From: Stenotrophomonas maltophilia
GTDB lineage: Bacteria; Pseudomonadota; Gammaproteobacteria; Xanthomonadales; Xanthomonadaceae
Assembly (NCBI GenBank): GCA_002435595.1
Contig: DJBL01000003.1
Location: 395-64,394 of the forward strand
Direction: 5' to 3'
Length of the DNA: 64,000 bases
The notes beneath the pieces were generated by a model that saw nothing but the letters and a program-made list of their open reading frames with translations, did not search any database and was not told where the DNA came from. Below are positions 1 to 7,849 of the stretch, piece after piece. Position 1 is the stretch's first letter. Every line of letters starts with the position of its first letter. The translations under genes and the position numbers were made by a program.

Positions 1-141
1 ACCGGGCTGAGCTACATGCAGCAGAGGTACATGGACCCTCAACTCGGCATCTTCTTATCTATTGATCCGGTCTCTCCTCACGGCGGTTCCGTAGGCCAGT
101 TCAATCGTTACAGATATGCCAACAGCAACCCCTATCGCTAA
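1..141 (+). CDS. Rhs-repeat core protein, C-terminal end only (partial, runs off left edge)
   Basis: Frame 1 is open from the edge of the window and ends with the typical end of an Rhs/YD-repeat core: LSYMQQRYMDPQLGIF, then SIDPVSP, then QFNRYRYANSNPYR, then TAA at 139. In this family the core forms a shell around a variable C-terminal toxin, and the core normally continues as a short Asp-Pro-Asp-Gly motif into that tip. Here the stop falls exactly where that motif should begin, so the tip is cut off. The core identity is clear; the delivery system (type VI or other) is outside the window. Confidence 0.85.
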   Translation, partial: TGLSYMQQRYMDPQLGIFLSIDPVSPHGGSVGQFNRYRYANSNPYR

Positions 142-417
142 AAGCTTGGCCATTTCATCGCTTCTCCAAACGGAGACAGTGTTAAGCGCTTCCTCGGCAA
201 CAAGGGGGATGCAGAGGACCTAGCAGGCGCTTTCACTAAAGGATTTGGAAGCAAACATACAGTTGTCGAAGGACAAGCGCCCTCGAGCTTGGTGAATTCA
301 GCAGAACGAACGCAGTTCAATGATACTGGGCGGTCGATGGAGAGCATCGGAATTCCGAGTTCACAGGTGCACAGGGTCACTTGCACCGGGTCTCACATTA
401 AGCAGAAGAGCTGTTGA
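142..417 (+). pseudogene. In-frame Rhs tip remnant after the core stop codon
   Basis: The same frame as the Rhs core stays open for 92 codons after TAA 139-141 and stops at TGA 415-417. Its translation begins KLGHFIASPNGDSVKRFLG and has no start with a good ribosome binding site. Position and frame fit a toxin tip (CT domain) that was disconnected from the core, either by a nonsense change or by tip replacement. I do not recognise a toxin fold. It lies one base from the next gene, as expected for a tip followed by its immunity gene. It could also be chance-open AT-richer DNA. Confidence 0.4.
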
Positions 418-418
418 A

Positions 419-742
419 ATGGATACTCCCTTTCCGAATCTAAGGCCAGTGCGTGTTGAGCTACGTCTCGACTCAGTCGATTCACACGGACGCGCCGTGG
501 CAGCAATGAATGCGCCCACGGCTCGACCCATGGCGTTTACTATTAGTCCTCAGCCCATGTGGTTCGGATTCGTTCTAAACGATCCGTCTATTCGCGTGAT
601 CGAGCCTGGCACTGCTGTGACATGCACCATTTCATTCATCAATCATGATGGTGCAACCGAGGCGCTTCACGTTGGCTCATCCTCCCTTTTTGGAGATGGG
701 GTAGCGACAAGGGGGGTGATCAAGATTGTTAATCTCGACTGA
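419..742 (+). CDS. Small beta-rich protein, candidate immunity protein of the Rhs tip
   Basis: A 107-residue protein starting at ATG 419, one base after the tip frame ends. It has no signal peptide or membrane segment. The sequence is beta-rich, with MWFGFVLNDPSIR, then IEPGT and VTCTISFINHDG, then SSLFGDG and TRGVIKIVNL; this loosely resembles the beta-barrel domains of EF-Tu-type factors (weak resemblance, not established). Genes directly behind Rhs tips usually encode cytoplasmic immunity proteins, so the role is inferred from position. GC content is clearly lower than in neighbouring genes, as is common for tip and immunity cassettes. An in-frame ATG at 320 would add 33 residues overlapping the tip and looks less likely. 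Confidence 0.55.
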   Translation: MDTPFPNLRPVRVELRLDSVDSHGRAVAAMNAPTARPMAFTISPQPMWFGFVLNDPSIRVIEPGTAVTCTISFINHDGATEALHVGSSSLFGDGVATRGVIKIVNLD

Positions 743-830
743 CTCAATTGGAGCCTTAACCTGAGGAGCCCAAGGGCGATTTGGTGCGCCTTGCTGAGTT
801 CGCGCGCCTCCCTGCCGCCCCTGACGCGCT

Positions 831-1622
831 ATGGCCCGCATTGCTTCCCGCCCTGATCCTGCTGACCTTCCCGGCGTAGCCGGTGCCACCGGCCGCTACC
901 GCGAATGGGCGCCGCCGGCTGCGCTGCAGGGCTGCTTCGGGCAGCTGTGGCGCAGCGATCTTCCGGCGGGCCACAGCGGCGAGGTGGCGGTGCTGCCCGA
1001 TGGCTGCGTGGACATCCTGTGGCGCGATGGGCGGCTGTATGTGGTGGGGCCGGATGTGGTGGCGGCGCACCCGCAGCTGACGCCGGGTGCGCAGGTGCTG
1101 GGCGCGCGGTTCCAGCCGGGTGCGGCGCGGGCGTGGCTGGGGGTGCCGCTGGGCGAGATGGTGGGCACGGCCGTGGAGCTGGATGCGGTGCTGGGGCCGC
1201 AGGCGCGGCGGATGGCGGCGCGGTTGAATGATGTGGGCGATGGCGATGCGCAGCAGCGGGTGTTTGCGCAGGCGTTGGCCGGGCTGCCCCGCTCTACCGG
1301 TGGCCGCCACGCGGCGGCGGCGCGGGTGTTCGGGCAGGTGCGGGCCGGTGGCAGCGATCTGGCCGCGATCGGTTCGGCGCTGCAGGTGAGCACGCGCAGC
1401 CTGCGCCGGTTATGCCATGAACAGTTTGGCTATGGGCCGAAGATGCTGGAGCGGATTCTGCGGCTGCAGCGGTTCCTGGCGCTGGCCCGGGCGCGGCCGG
1501 GGGATGGGCTGGCGGGGTTGGCGGCGGACGTGGGTTATGCCGACCAGTCGCACCTGAGCCGCGAGGTGCGGGCGCTGGCGGGGATCGGGGCGGCGCAGTT
1601 GTGCGCGCAGTGGCGCAGCTGA
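831..1622 (+). CDS. AraC-family transcriptional regulator
   Basis: A 263-residue protein. The N-terminal half (about residues 20-130, with YREWAPPAALQGCFGQLW and LPDGCVDILW) resembles the cupin-like sensor domain of AraC regulators of the DUF6597 type. The C-terminal third holds two helix-turn-helix segments: LAAIGSALQVSTRSLRRLCH and LAADVGYADQSHLSREVRAL. It probably acts as a cytoplasmic DNA-binding regulator with an unknown ligand. The start is fixed by an in-frame stop at 822. It is followed 71 bases later by a VOC protein gene in the same direction, and AraC-VOC pairs are common, so it may control that gene. Confidence 0.85.
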   Translation: MARIASRPDPADLPGVAGATGRYREWAPPAALQGCFGQLWRSDLPAGHSGEVAVLPDGCVDILWRDGRLYVVGPDVVAAHPQLTPGAQVLGARFQPGAARAWLGVPLGEMVGTAVELDAVLGPQARRMAARLNDVGDGDAQQRVFAQALAGLPRSTGGRHAAAARVFGQVRAGGSDLAAIGSALQVSTRSLRRLCHEQFGYGPKMLERILRLQRFLALARARPGDGLAGLAADVGYADQSHLSREVRALAGIGAAQLCAQWRS

Positions 1623-1693
1623 CTGGCCGTTTTGTTCAAGACCGGCGCGACCAACGTGGCGATGCTGGGGCTTCCTTTCAACGAGATGCCTCC

Positions 1694-2050
1694 ATGAGCA
1701 CCGCACACGGCAGCGATCGCCGGATCGACAACATTGAATTCAACGTGGCCGATATCGCGCGCAGCAAGGCGTTCTACGGCAGCGTGTTTGGCTGGTCGTT
1801 CACCGATTACGGCCCGGGCTATACCGAGTTCGACGATGGCCGCCTGCGCGGTGGGTTCACCACCGATGCGCCGGTGCGCGCCGGTGGGCCGCTGGTGATC
1901 CTGTATGCCGATGACCTGGTGGCCACGCAGCAGCGGGTGGAAGCGGCCGGGGCGGAGATCTGCCGGGCGGCATTCGATTTTCCGGGCGGGCGGCGGTTTC
2001 ATTTCCGCGATCCGGATGGGTATGAGCTGGCGGTGTGGACAGCCGCCTGA
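1694..2050 (+). CDS. VOC-family (glyoxalase/bleomycin-resistance fold) protein
   Basis: A 118-residue protein of the vicinal oxygen chelate fold. It opens with the first beta-alpha-beta unit (DNIEFNVADIARSKAFYG, then VFGWSF) and closes with the family ending FHFRDPDGYELAVW, including the usual metal-ligand Glu near the C-terminus. Members bind a divalent metal and act in glyoxalase, dioxygenase or resistance reactions; the substrate here cannot be told. ATG 1694 follows a plausible Shine-Dalgarno region (acgaga). It is probably expressed with the AraC gene just upstream. Confidence 0.85.
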   Translation: MSTAHGSDRRIDNIEFNVADIARSKAFYGSVFGWSFTDYGPGYTEFDDGRLRGGFTTDAPVRAGGPLVILYADDLVATQQRVEAAGAEICRAAFDFPGGRRFHFRDPDGYELAVWTAA

Positions 2051-2067
2051 GGGAGAGCCGAGCGTGG

Positions 2068-2121
2068 GTCGGCTGCCGTCAGCGGTGGGTATGCGCCAAG
2101 GGCAGCCGACCAACGGTCGGC
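2068..2121. repeat. Palindromic GCCGACC-type intergenic repeat (SMAG-like)
   Basis: Perfect 10-bp arms GTCGGCTGCC (2068) and GGCAGCCGAC (2101) enclose a variable middle. The right part itself folds as GCCGACC-AAC-GGTCGGC at 2105-2121 and is followed by gctac. The same theme recurs at 6427-6534. Repeats of this kind are abundant between genes in Stenotrophomonas. It lies between converging genes and may act as a transcript end. Confidence 0.6.
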
Positions 2122-2129
2122 GCTACCGG

Positions 2130-2214
2130 TTCGGGCGTGCGGCCACGGTAGTGGCCTGTTCGGGCATGCGGCCGCGGTGGTGGCCTGTTCGGGCATGCGG
2201 CCGCGGTGGTGGCC
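2130..2214. repeat. Tandem repeat, three copies of a 29-bp unit
   Basis: Three head-to-tail units begin at 2130, 2159 and 2188. The second and third copies are identical over 27 bases; the first differs at a few positions. Each unit carries gcggccgcggtggtggcc, which is itself largely palindromic. The array sits between the converging VOC and SDR genes, right after the GCCGACC repeat, and is not coding. Confidence 0.8.
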
Positions 2215-2229
2215 AGCATTGCCCTTGGA

Positions 2230-2979
2230 TCAGTCGCGCGCGACCTGGAAACCGGCGAACGACTGGCTGACCGGCATCAGTTCCAGGCGGTTGATGTTGA
2301 GGTGCGCCGGCAGGTTGGCCACCCAGAAGATCTGCTCGGCGATGTCCTCGGCGGTCATCGGGTTGGCACCGGTGTAGAGGGTGTCCGAGGCGGCCTGGTT
2401 GCCGTGGGTGCGCACCAGGGTGAACTCGGTTTCGGCCATGCCCGGCTCGATGGTGGTCACGCGCACGCCGGTGCCGTGCAGGTCGGCGCGCAGGCCCAGC
2501 GAGAACTGGCTGACGAAGGCCTTGGTGCCGCCGTAGGCGTTGCCGCCCGGATACGGGTACACGCCGGCCACCGAGCTGATGTTGATGATGGCGCCCTTGC
2601 GCGCCACCAGCTGCGGCAGCAGGCGGTGGGTGAGGGTGACCAGCGCGGTGACGTTGGTGTCGATCATGGTGCGCCAGTCTTCGAGCGAGGCGCTCTGCGC
2701 CGGGGCGGTGCCCTGGGCGAGGCCGGCGTTGTTGACCAGCAGGTCGATGGCGGCGAAGTCGGCCGGCAGGGCGGCCAGCGCGGCCTCCATGGCGGCGCTG
2801 TCGCGCACGTCGAAGACGGCCGCGTGGACGCGCTCGGGACCGTAGGCGTCGACCAGCGGCTGCAGCCGTTCAGCGCGCCGGCCGGTGGCGATCACCCGCC
2901 AGCCCGCCTGGGCGAAACGATGGACGGCGGCAGCGCCAAAGCCGGAGGTGGCGCCGGTAATGAGAGCGGTACGGGTCAT
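2230..2979 (-). CDS. SDR-family NADP-dependent oxidoreductase (YdfG-like)
   Basis: A 249-residue classical short-chain dehydrogenase. The nucleotide-binding motif TGATSGFG lies near residue 8, NNAG near 86, the catalytic Ser in INISSVAG, and the catalytic pair in YGGTK. The C-terminal ADIAEQIFWVANLPAHLNIN is typical of the YdfG branch (3-hydroxy acid/L-allo-threonine dehydrogenase), which uses NADP; the Arg in ATGRRAE agrees with NADP preference. Full length, soluble and monocistronic. Assignment to the YdfG branch is by motif memory only. Confidence 0.88.
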   Translation of the reverse strand: MTRTALITGATSGFGAAAVHRFAQAGWRVIATGRRAERLQPLVDAYGPERVHAAVFDVRDSAAMEAALAALPADFAAIDLLVNNAGLAQGTAPAQSASLEDWRTMIDTNVTALVTLTHRLLPQLVARKGAIINISSVAGVYPYPGGNAYGGTKAFVSQFSLGLRADLHGTGVRVTTIEPGMAETEFTLVRTHGNQAASDTLYTGANPMTAEDIAEQIFWVANLPAHLNINRLELMPVSQSFAGFQVARD

Positions 2980-3066
2980 CGGGGTACTCCGTGGGAATCA
3001 CGGGTATTTTCGCACCGATGCGGGGGGTGTGTGCCGGGGGCAATGTGCCGGACGGGGCGGGATGGC

Positions 3067-3116
3067 GTAGAGCCGGGCGCGGGGATCTCTGGCAGCCGGG
3101 CAGAGCCCGGCTCTAC
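3067..3116. repeat. GTAGAGCCGGGC inverted repeat
   Basis: Perfect 12-bp arms GTAGAGCCGGGC (3067-3078) and GCCCGGCTCTAC (3105-3116) are separated by 26 bases that contain a second agccgggc copy. The GTAG end is the signature of the Stenotrophomonas intergenic palindromes. It lies between the SDR gene start and the end of the next minus-strand gene, so it may serve as a hairpin terminator of the latter. Confidence 0.65.
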
Positions 3117-3127
3117 GCGATCTGCGA

Positions 3128-3613
3128 TCAGCGGATCCGGAACACGCGCGCCTTGGGCAGGTCTTCGTCCACCTGCAGGAACCAGCGCCCGGCGATGCCG
3201 GGCACCACCACGATCGCGGGGTTGCTGCGGCTGGCCTTGAGCGTCATCTCGCCCTTGAGCACCTGCCACTGCTGGCCGTTGTCGAGGGTGAACACGGTGC
3301 CAGGTGCCCAGCCGTCCACCTGGCCGGTGACCCTGGCGTTGATCGGCCCGTCGTCCAGGCCCGGGAACATGGGCGCCGGGGTGGGCGCGCCGGGGGCGGC
3401 GACCGGGGCAGCGGCGGCCGGCGGAGCCGGGGTACGGGCATCGGCCTCGCGCAGCAGGCGGTTCAGGGCCTGCAACTGGGCCGGGGTGAGCCCCACCTGG
3501 GCCAGTGCCTGCGGGTCCACGCGCTGTTCGATCGCTACATACGGGGCCTGGGCGGCGGCCGTTGCGGCCAGCCAGACCATGCCCACACCCGCCATCACCT
3601 GCCACCTGCGCAT
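3128..3613 (-). CDS. Exported protein of unknown function
   Basis: A 161-residue protein starting at ATG 3613. It has a signal peptide (MRRWQVMAGVGMVWLAATAAAQA), then a helical stretch, a Pro/Ala linker (residues 61-81), and a conserved-looking C-terminal beta domain with GWAPGTVFTLDNGQQWQV and GIAGRWFLQV. No catalytic motif is visible. Similar small exported proteins occur in xanthomonads; the function is not known to me. The frame is open far upstream, but only this start gives a signal peptide. Confidence 0.7.
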   Translation of the reverse strand: MRRWQVMAGVGMVWLAATAAAQAPYVAIEQRVDPQALAQVGLTPAQLQALNRLLREADARTPAPPAAAAPVAAPGAPTPAPMFPGLDDGPINARVTGQVDGWAPGTVFTLDNGQQWQVLKGEMTLKASRSNPAIVVVPGIAGRWFLQVDEDLPKARVFRIR

Positions 3614-3769
3614 TGCCTGCTCCACTGCCTGTCGATGCCTGATGGCGGCACTGTGCTTCACTTTCATGGCAGCCAGATGACAGGGCAGCCGGTCGCGGCG
3701 GTCGGCGGGACCGGCCCGGGGTAAAATGGCCGCCAGCCGCGCAGCCGCGCCGGCGGTATTGGACGTCAC

Positions 3770-4240
3770 ATGATCAACAACGATGTACTGCGCAGCATCC
3801 GCTACATGCTCGACCTCAGCGACGGCATGATCGCCGACACCTGTGCCCTGGCCGACCCGGCCTTCGTGGTGGACAAGGCCGACGTGGCCGGTTGGCTGCG
3901 CAAGGAAGACGAGGACGGCTTCGTGGCCTGCGACGACCGCACCCTGGCGCACTTCCTGGACGGGCTGATCGTGCACTTCCGTGGCCGCGACGAGAGCCAG
4001 CCGCTGCGCCCGGTGGAAAAGCGCATCACCAACAACCTGGTGCTGAAGAAGCTGCGCGTGGCCTTCCAGCTGAAGGACGTGGACATGCACGAGATCTTCC
4101 AGCAGGCCGGTTTCCCGGTGTCCAAGCCGGAGCTGTCGGCGCTGTTCCGCCAGCCGGACCACAAGAACTACCGCGCCTGCGGCGACCAGCTGCTGCGCAA
4201 CTTCCTGAAGGGCCTCACCCTGCGCGTGCGCGGCGCCTGA
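3770..4240 (+). CDS. yehS: YehS family protein (DUF1456)
   Basis: A 156-residue protein made of two repeats of about 70 residues, the arrangement of the DUF1456/YehS family: MINNDVLRSIRYMLDLSD with LAHFLDGLIVHFRGR, then ITNNLVLKKLRVAFQLKD with LRNFLKGLTLRVRG. The function is unknown; the fold is predicted helical and soluble. Its last 26 bases overlap the end of the convergent LysR gene. Confidence 0.9.
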   Translation: MINNDVLRSIRYMLDLSDGMIADTCALADPAFVVDKADVAGWLRKEDEDGFVACDDRTLAHFLDGLIVHFRGRDESQPLRPVEKRITNNLVLKKLRVAFQLKDVDMHEIFQQAGFPVSKPELSALFRQPDHKNYRACGDQLLRNFLKGLTLRVRGA

Positions 4241-5141
4241 GCCCCACCCCGGCACGTGGCTCCGCCTGCGGGGCCACGTGCTGCAGCAGTTCCTGCATGA
4301 AGGCCCGCGCCGCTGGCGTGGGCAGTTTCGACCACACCGCATGCACGCGCCGCACCGGCGCATCCTGGATGGCCACCCGCGCCACGCCGGTGAACCCGGC
4401 GGCGATGGCCACCGGCACGATGCCCACCGCCAGCCCCTGCTGGACGAAGCGCTCGATGAGCGACATGTGGTTGATCTCGAACGGCACCCGATGCGGCAAC
4501 CCGGCGGCGGCGAAGGCTTCGTCGGTCTGCCGGCGGGCGCCGCTGCCGTACTGGAAATCCACCAGCGGCAGTTCGGCCAGGGTGGCCAGCGACAGGCGCT
4601 TGCGGCTGGCCAGCGGGTGGCTGGGCGGCAGCACGGCCACCATGGATTCTTCGGCGAGCAGGCGGTGGCAGGCGCCGTCGATGGCGGTGCCGGGCGACAG
4701 GCCGACCAGCGCCACGTCCACGCGGCGCTCGCGCACGTCTTCCATCAGCACTTCGCTCTTGTCCATGCGCAGGCGGAATTCCACCTGCGGGTAGCGGGTG
4801 TGGAAGGCGGCCAGGCAGGCCACCAGGTCCACGGCGGTGAGCGAGGTGATCTGGCCGATGGTGAGGGTGCCGCGCACCTGGCCGGCCACGGCGGCCACGT
4901 CTTCGCGCAGATGGCGCAGCGAGTCGAGCACCTGGCGGGCGTGGCGGAGCAGGACCTCGCCGGCCGGGGTGACCCGCACCTGGCGCGGCAGGCGTTCGAA
5001 CAGGGTGGCCTGCAGTTCTTCCTCGAGATGGGCGATCTGGTGGCTGAGCGCGGACTGCACCACGTGGCAGCGCGCGGCGGCGCGGGTGAAGTTGCGTTCT
5101 TCGGCCAGGGCCACGCAGAACTCGAGCTGTTTGAGGTTCAC
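4215..5141 (-). CDS. LysR-family transcriptional regulator
   Basis: The N-terminal winged helix-turn-helix is complete (NLKQLEFCVALAEERNFTRA, then VVQSALSHQIAHLEEELQ), followed by a linker and a periplasmic-binding-like effector domain (from about residue 90, RGTLTIGQ). GTG 5141 is chosen because the protein then begins at the family-typical MNLKQLEF and a GGAG lies eight bases upstream; ATG 5162 would add seven residues. It is divergent from the MFS gene at 5254, so it probably controls that transporter and itself from the shared 112-bp region. The ligand is unknown. Confidence 0.88.
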   Translation of the reverse strand: MNLKQLEFCVALAEERNFTRAAARCHVVQSALSHQIAHLEEELQATLFERLPRQVRVTPAGEVLLRHARQVLDSLRHLREDVAAVAGQVRGTLTIGQITSLTAVDLVACLAAFHTRYPQVEFRLRMDKSEVLMEDVRERRVDVALVGLSPGTAIDGACHRLLAEESMVAVLPPSHPLASRKRLSLATLAELPLVDFQYGSGARRQTDEAFAAAGLPHRVPFEINHMSLIERFVQQGLAVGIVPVAIAAGFTGVARVAIQDAPVRRVHAVWSKLPTPAARAFMQELLQHVAPQAEPRAGVGLRRRARAG

Positions 5142-5181
5142 GTCGGCATCTCCACTACCCATCTATTTTCCAGATGCGTTG

Positions 5182-5207
5182 GATGATAACTATTCATTTC
5201 CATCATC
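5182..5207. promoter_or_regulatory. Candidate LysR operator between divergent LysR and MFS genes
   Basis: An inverted repeat GATGAT (5182) with ATCATC (5202) encloses ATAACTATTCAT, which fits the T-N11-A pattern of LysR sites. It is an AT-rich stretch in an otherwise GC-rich intergenic region, 41 bases from the LysR start and 47 from the MFS start. The assignment is inferred from position and symmetry. Confidence 0.5.
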
Positions 5208-5253
5208 GCGCAGAGAGGCGGACACTGGCGTCCCCCTGGAGTCTGGACGCGTC

Positions 5254-6429
5254 ATGACCGCCGATGTACACACCCCCTTGAGCCGCTGGCAGGTGCTGTT
5301 GATGGCCTTTGCCACCGGCGTGGCGGTGGCCAGCAATTACTACGCCCAGCCGCTGCTGCACACCATTGCCGGCGAGTTCGGGGTGTCGTTCGGCCGCGCG
5401 GGCACGCTGGTGACGGCCGCGCAGCTGAGCTATGGCGTGGGCGTGGTGCTGCTGGTGCCGTTGGGTGACATGTTCGAGCGGCGGCGGTTGATCGTGGTGA
5501 TGTCGTTGTTGTCGGCATCCGGGCTGGTGGTGAGCGCATTGAGCCACCAGTTCGTGTGGCTGCTGGTGGGCACCGCGATCACCGGGTTGTTCTCGGTGGT
5601 GGCGCAGGTGCTGGTGCCGTTCGCGGCCACGCTGGCGCGGCCGGAAGAGCGTGGCCGGGTGGTGGGCACGGTGATGAGCGGGCTGCTGCTGGGCATCCTG
5701 CTGGCGCGCACGGTGGCCGGGGCGTTGTCCTCGCTGGGCGACTGGCGCTGGGTGTACTGGATGGCGGCGGCCACGCTGGTGCTGACCACCTGGGTGCTGT
5801 ACCGCACGCTGCCACGTTTCCATCAGCACGCCGGCTTGAGTTACGGCGCGCTGCTGCGCTCGATCGGCACGCTGTTCGCGCAGGAACCGGTGTTCCGGCT
5901 GCGCACGCTGCTGGGGGCATTGAGCTTTGCGATGTTCGCGATGTTCTGGACGCCGCTGGCCTTCCTGCTGGCGGGCGCGCCGTACCACTACAGTGATGCG
6001 ACGATCGGGCTGTTCGGGCTGGTGGGCGCGGCGGGCACGCTGGCAGCGGGATTGGCCGGGCGGATGGCCGACCGCGGCAAGGCGGCATTGGCGACAACGG
6101 TGGCGCTGGTGCTGCTGGCGGCGTCGTGGCTGCCGCTGGGCTTTTCGACGCAGTCGCTGGTGGCGCTGGTGGTGGGCGTGCTGGTGCTGGACCTGGCCGC
6201 GCAGTTGCTGCACGTGAGCAACCAGAACGTGGTGTTCGCGCTGCGGCCGGAGGCACGCAACCGGCTCAATGCGGGGTACATGACCGGGTACTTCATTGGC
6301 GGGTCGCTGGGGTCGCTGGTGTCGGCGCAGGTGTATGGCGCGTATGGGTGGACCGGGGTGTGCGTGACCGGCGCGGGCGTGGCCGCGGTGGCGATGGCGG
6401 TGTGGGCGGTGGCGGTGCTGCGCCGATAG
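5254..6429 (+). CDS. MFS transporter (drug/metabolite efflux type)
   Basis: A 391-residue inner-membrane protein with about 12 predicted membrane segments. The MFS motif A region appears as LGDMFERRRLI after TM2, and TM6 ends before the central loop at LPRFHQHAG. The length and ANVNYYAQPLL-like first helix (SNYYAQPLLHTIAGEFG) resemble the YnfM/YdhP-type efflux branch. The frame is open far upstream inside the LysR gene, but ATG 5254 gives the normal N-terminus. It is divergently transcribed from a LysR gene that probably regulates it. The substrate is unknown. Confidence 0.87.
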   Translation: MTADVHTPLSRWQVLLMAFATGVAVASNYYAQPLLHTIAGEFGVSFGRAGTLVTAAQLSYGVGVVLLVPLGDMFERRRLIVVMSLLSASGLVVSALSHQFVWLLVGTAITGLFSVVAQVLVPFAATLARPEERGRVVGTVMSGLLLGILLARTVAGALSSLGDWRWVYWMAAATLVLTTWVLYRTLPRFHQHAGLSYGALLRSIGTLFAQEPVFRLRTLLGALSFAMFAMFWTPLAFLLAGAPYHYSDATIGLFGLVGAAGTLAAGLAGRMADRGKAALATTVALVLLAASWLPLGFSTQSLVALVVGVLVLDLAAQLLHVSNQNVVFALRPEARNRLNAGYMTGYFIGGSLGSLVSAQVYGAYGWTGVCVTGAGVAAVAMAVWAVAVLRR

Positions 6430-6534
6430 AGCCGACCGTTGGTCGGCTGCCCAGGCGGCGCGCAAATGCAGCCGACCGGCGGTCGGCTCTACCGGGTCCT
6501 GGCACCGCGATAGCCGACCAACGGTCGGCGCTAC
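6427..6534. repeat. Cluster of three SMAG-like palindromes
   Basis: Three imperfect copies lie in about 108 bases: tagagccgaccgttggtcgg (from 6427), gccgaccggcggtcggctct (mid cluster), and gccgaccaacggtcggcgct near 6514-6533. Each folds as GCCGACC-N3-GGTCGGC flanked by tag...cta. The cluster starts inside the stop codon of the MFS gene and fills the gap to the convergent porin gene, so it probably forms a two-way transcript end. Confidence 0.75.
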
Positions 6535-6558
6535 GGCGCGGGGTTGGTTGGCGCTGCG

Positions 6559-7248
6559 TTAGAACGTGGTTTGGACCGCGAACTCGACGCGCGAACCTGC
6601 GTTGCCGGGGAACAGGCGTTTGGCCGCGCTGTCGGTGTCGTGTGCGGTCAGGCGCAGTTCCCACGGGCCGTGCACCGTCCAGATGGCGCTGAGCTGGCCG
6701 TGCAGGTAGTCATCGCCTTGCGCGCTGGCCAGCCAGTAATGGCCCACTGCACCTTCCAGCCGCCACTGTTCGCCCAGCGGCAGGCGCGCGCCAAGCTGGG
6801 CGTAGGTGCCGCGGTGGCCGCCGGCCAGCGCGTCGTCGGACACCCCGATCTGCAGCCAGTAGCGCTGCTGCCAGGTGAGGGTGCTGTTGAGCTCGGTCCA
6901 GTTCAGATCCACGGTGCTGGACGGGTAGAGATAGCGGGTGAGGTTGACGTCCAGTGCCCAGTCCTGGCCCAGCGCCCCACCCCACCCGGCCACCACGTCG
7001 AATTCGCTGCGCGCGCCGTTGTCGGGCTGGAACGACACCCCCGAACCCCACACCGAGGCGTACCAGCCGCTTTGGCTGCCGAGTTTGACGCCGGCCTGTG
7101 CGGTCGGGTCGCCATCGCTCTGCGAGCTGCCGCGCCAGACGTAATCGGAGGTCAGCGTGGCATTGCCTTCCACCCCGGCCGAGGCCGCCCCGCTGATCGC
7201 CAGGCCCAGCAGCAGTGCGCTGCCACGGCGCAGGATGCGCCCTTTCAT
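6559..7248 (-). CDS. TorF-family putative outer-membrane porin
   Basis: A 229-residue protein starting at ATG 7248 with a signal peptide (LLLGLAISGAASA). The mature part begins with the family-typical NATLTSDYVWRGSSQSDGDP, then alternates aromatic beta strands and ends in Phe (VEFAVQTTF), as outer-membrane barrels do. TorF/Gcw_chp proteins are putative porins of unknown substrate. It is convergent with the MFS gene and ends 25 bases from the palindrome cluster. Confidence 0.8.
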   Translation of the reverse strand: MKGRILRRGSALLLGLAISGAASAGVEGNATLTSDYVWRGSSQSDGDPTAQAGVKLGSQSGWYASVWGSGVSFQPDNGARSEFDVVAGWGGALGQDWALDVNLTRYLYPSSTVDLNWTELNSTLTWQQRYWLQIGVSDDALAGGHRGTYAQLGARLPLGEQWRLEGAVGHYWLASAQGDDYLHGQLSAIWTVHGPWELRLTAHDTDSAAKRLFPGNAGSRVEFAVQTTF

Positions 7249-7438
7249 ATGTTCAACCACCACGTGTGCCACTCCATCGGACGGCGGCGCCGTCGAGGTG
7301 GGCAGTGTTCCCGCAGGGGCCGTAAAGCCGCCATGCCGCGGCGGCGGCAGGAACGCAAAATCCGCGTAAATCCTGCATCCACGATGCCGCGCAGGGGCCG
7401 CGCTATCATGGCCGCTCTGACCTGTTGCGAGTAATGGC

Positions 7439-7828
7439 GTGGACGCGATCCTGACCCCGGTATCGATTGGCGAGCTGATCGACAAGATCACCATCCTGGA
7501 AATCAAGGCCGAACGCATCAGCGACGCCGGCAAGAACGCCAATGTCCGCAAGGAACTCGATGGCCTGTGGCCGCTGTGGCAGCAGCAGCTGGCCGGCCAG
7601 CCAGGGCTGGACGCGCTCAAGGATCAGCTCAAGGCGATCAACGTGCGCATGTGGGACATCCAGGACCAGCTGCGCGACAAGGAAGCGGCACAGGTGTTCG
7701 ATGATGGCTTCATCCAGCTGGCGCGCGGGGTCTACGGCACCAACGGCGAGCGGGTGAAGGTGAAGAACGAGATCAACCGCATCGCCGGCTCTGCGCTGGT
7801 GGAAGAGAAGCAGTACCAGGGCGAGTAA
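7439..7828 (+). CDS. DUF6165 family protein
   Basis: A 129-residue, highly charged, helical soluble protein. The start is GTG 7439; the closer ATG at 7434 is out of frame. It begins DAILTPVSIGELIDKITILE, a conserved signature of this family of unknown function, and carries KNEIN-rich helices at the end. Members are often near surface-polysaccharide genes, but nothing here tests that. It ends 21 bases from the convergent GntR gene. Confidence 0.75.
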   Translation: MDAILTPVSIGELIDKITILEIKAERISDAGKNANVRKELDGLWPLWQQQLAGQPGLDALKDQLKAINVRMWDIQDQLRDKEAAQVFDDGFIQLARGVYGTNGERVKVKNEINRIAGSALVEEKQYQGE

Positions 7829-7849
7829 GCCGCCCTGCCGGTGCCGGGC

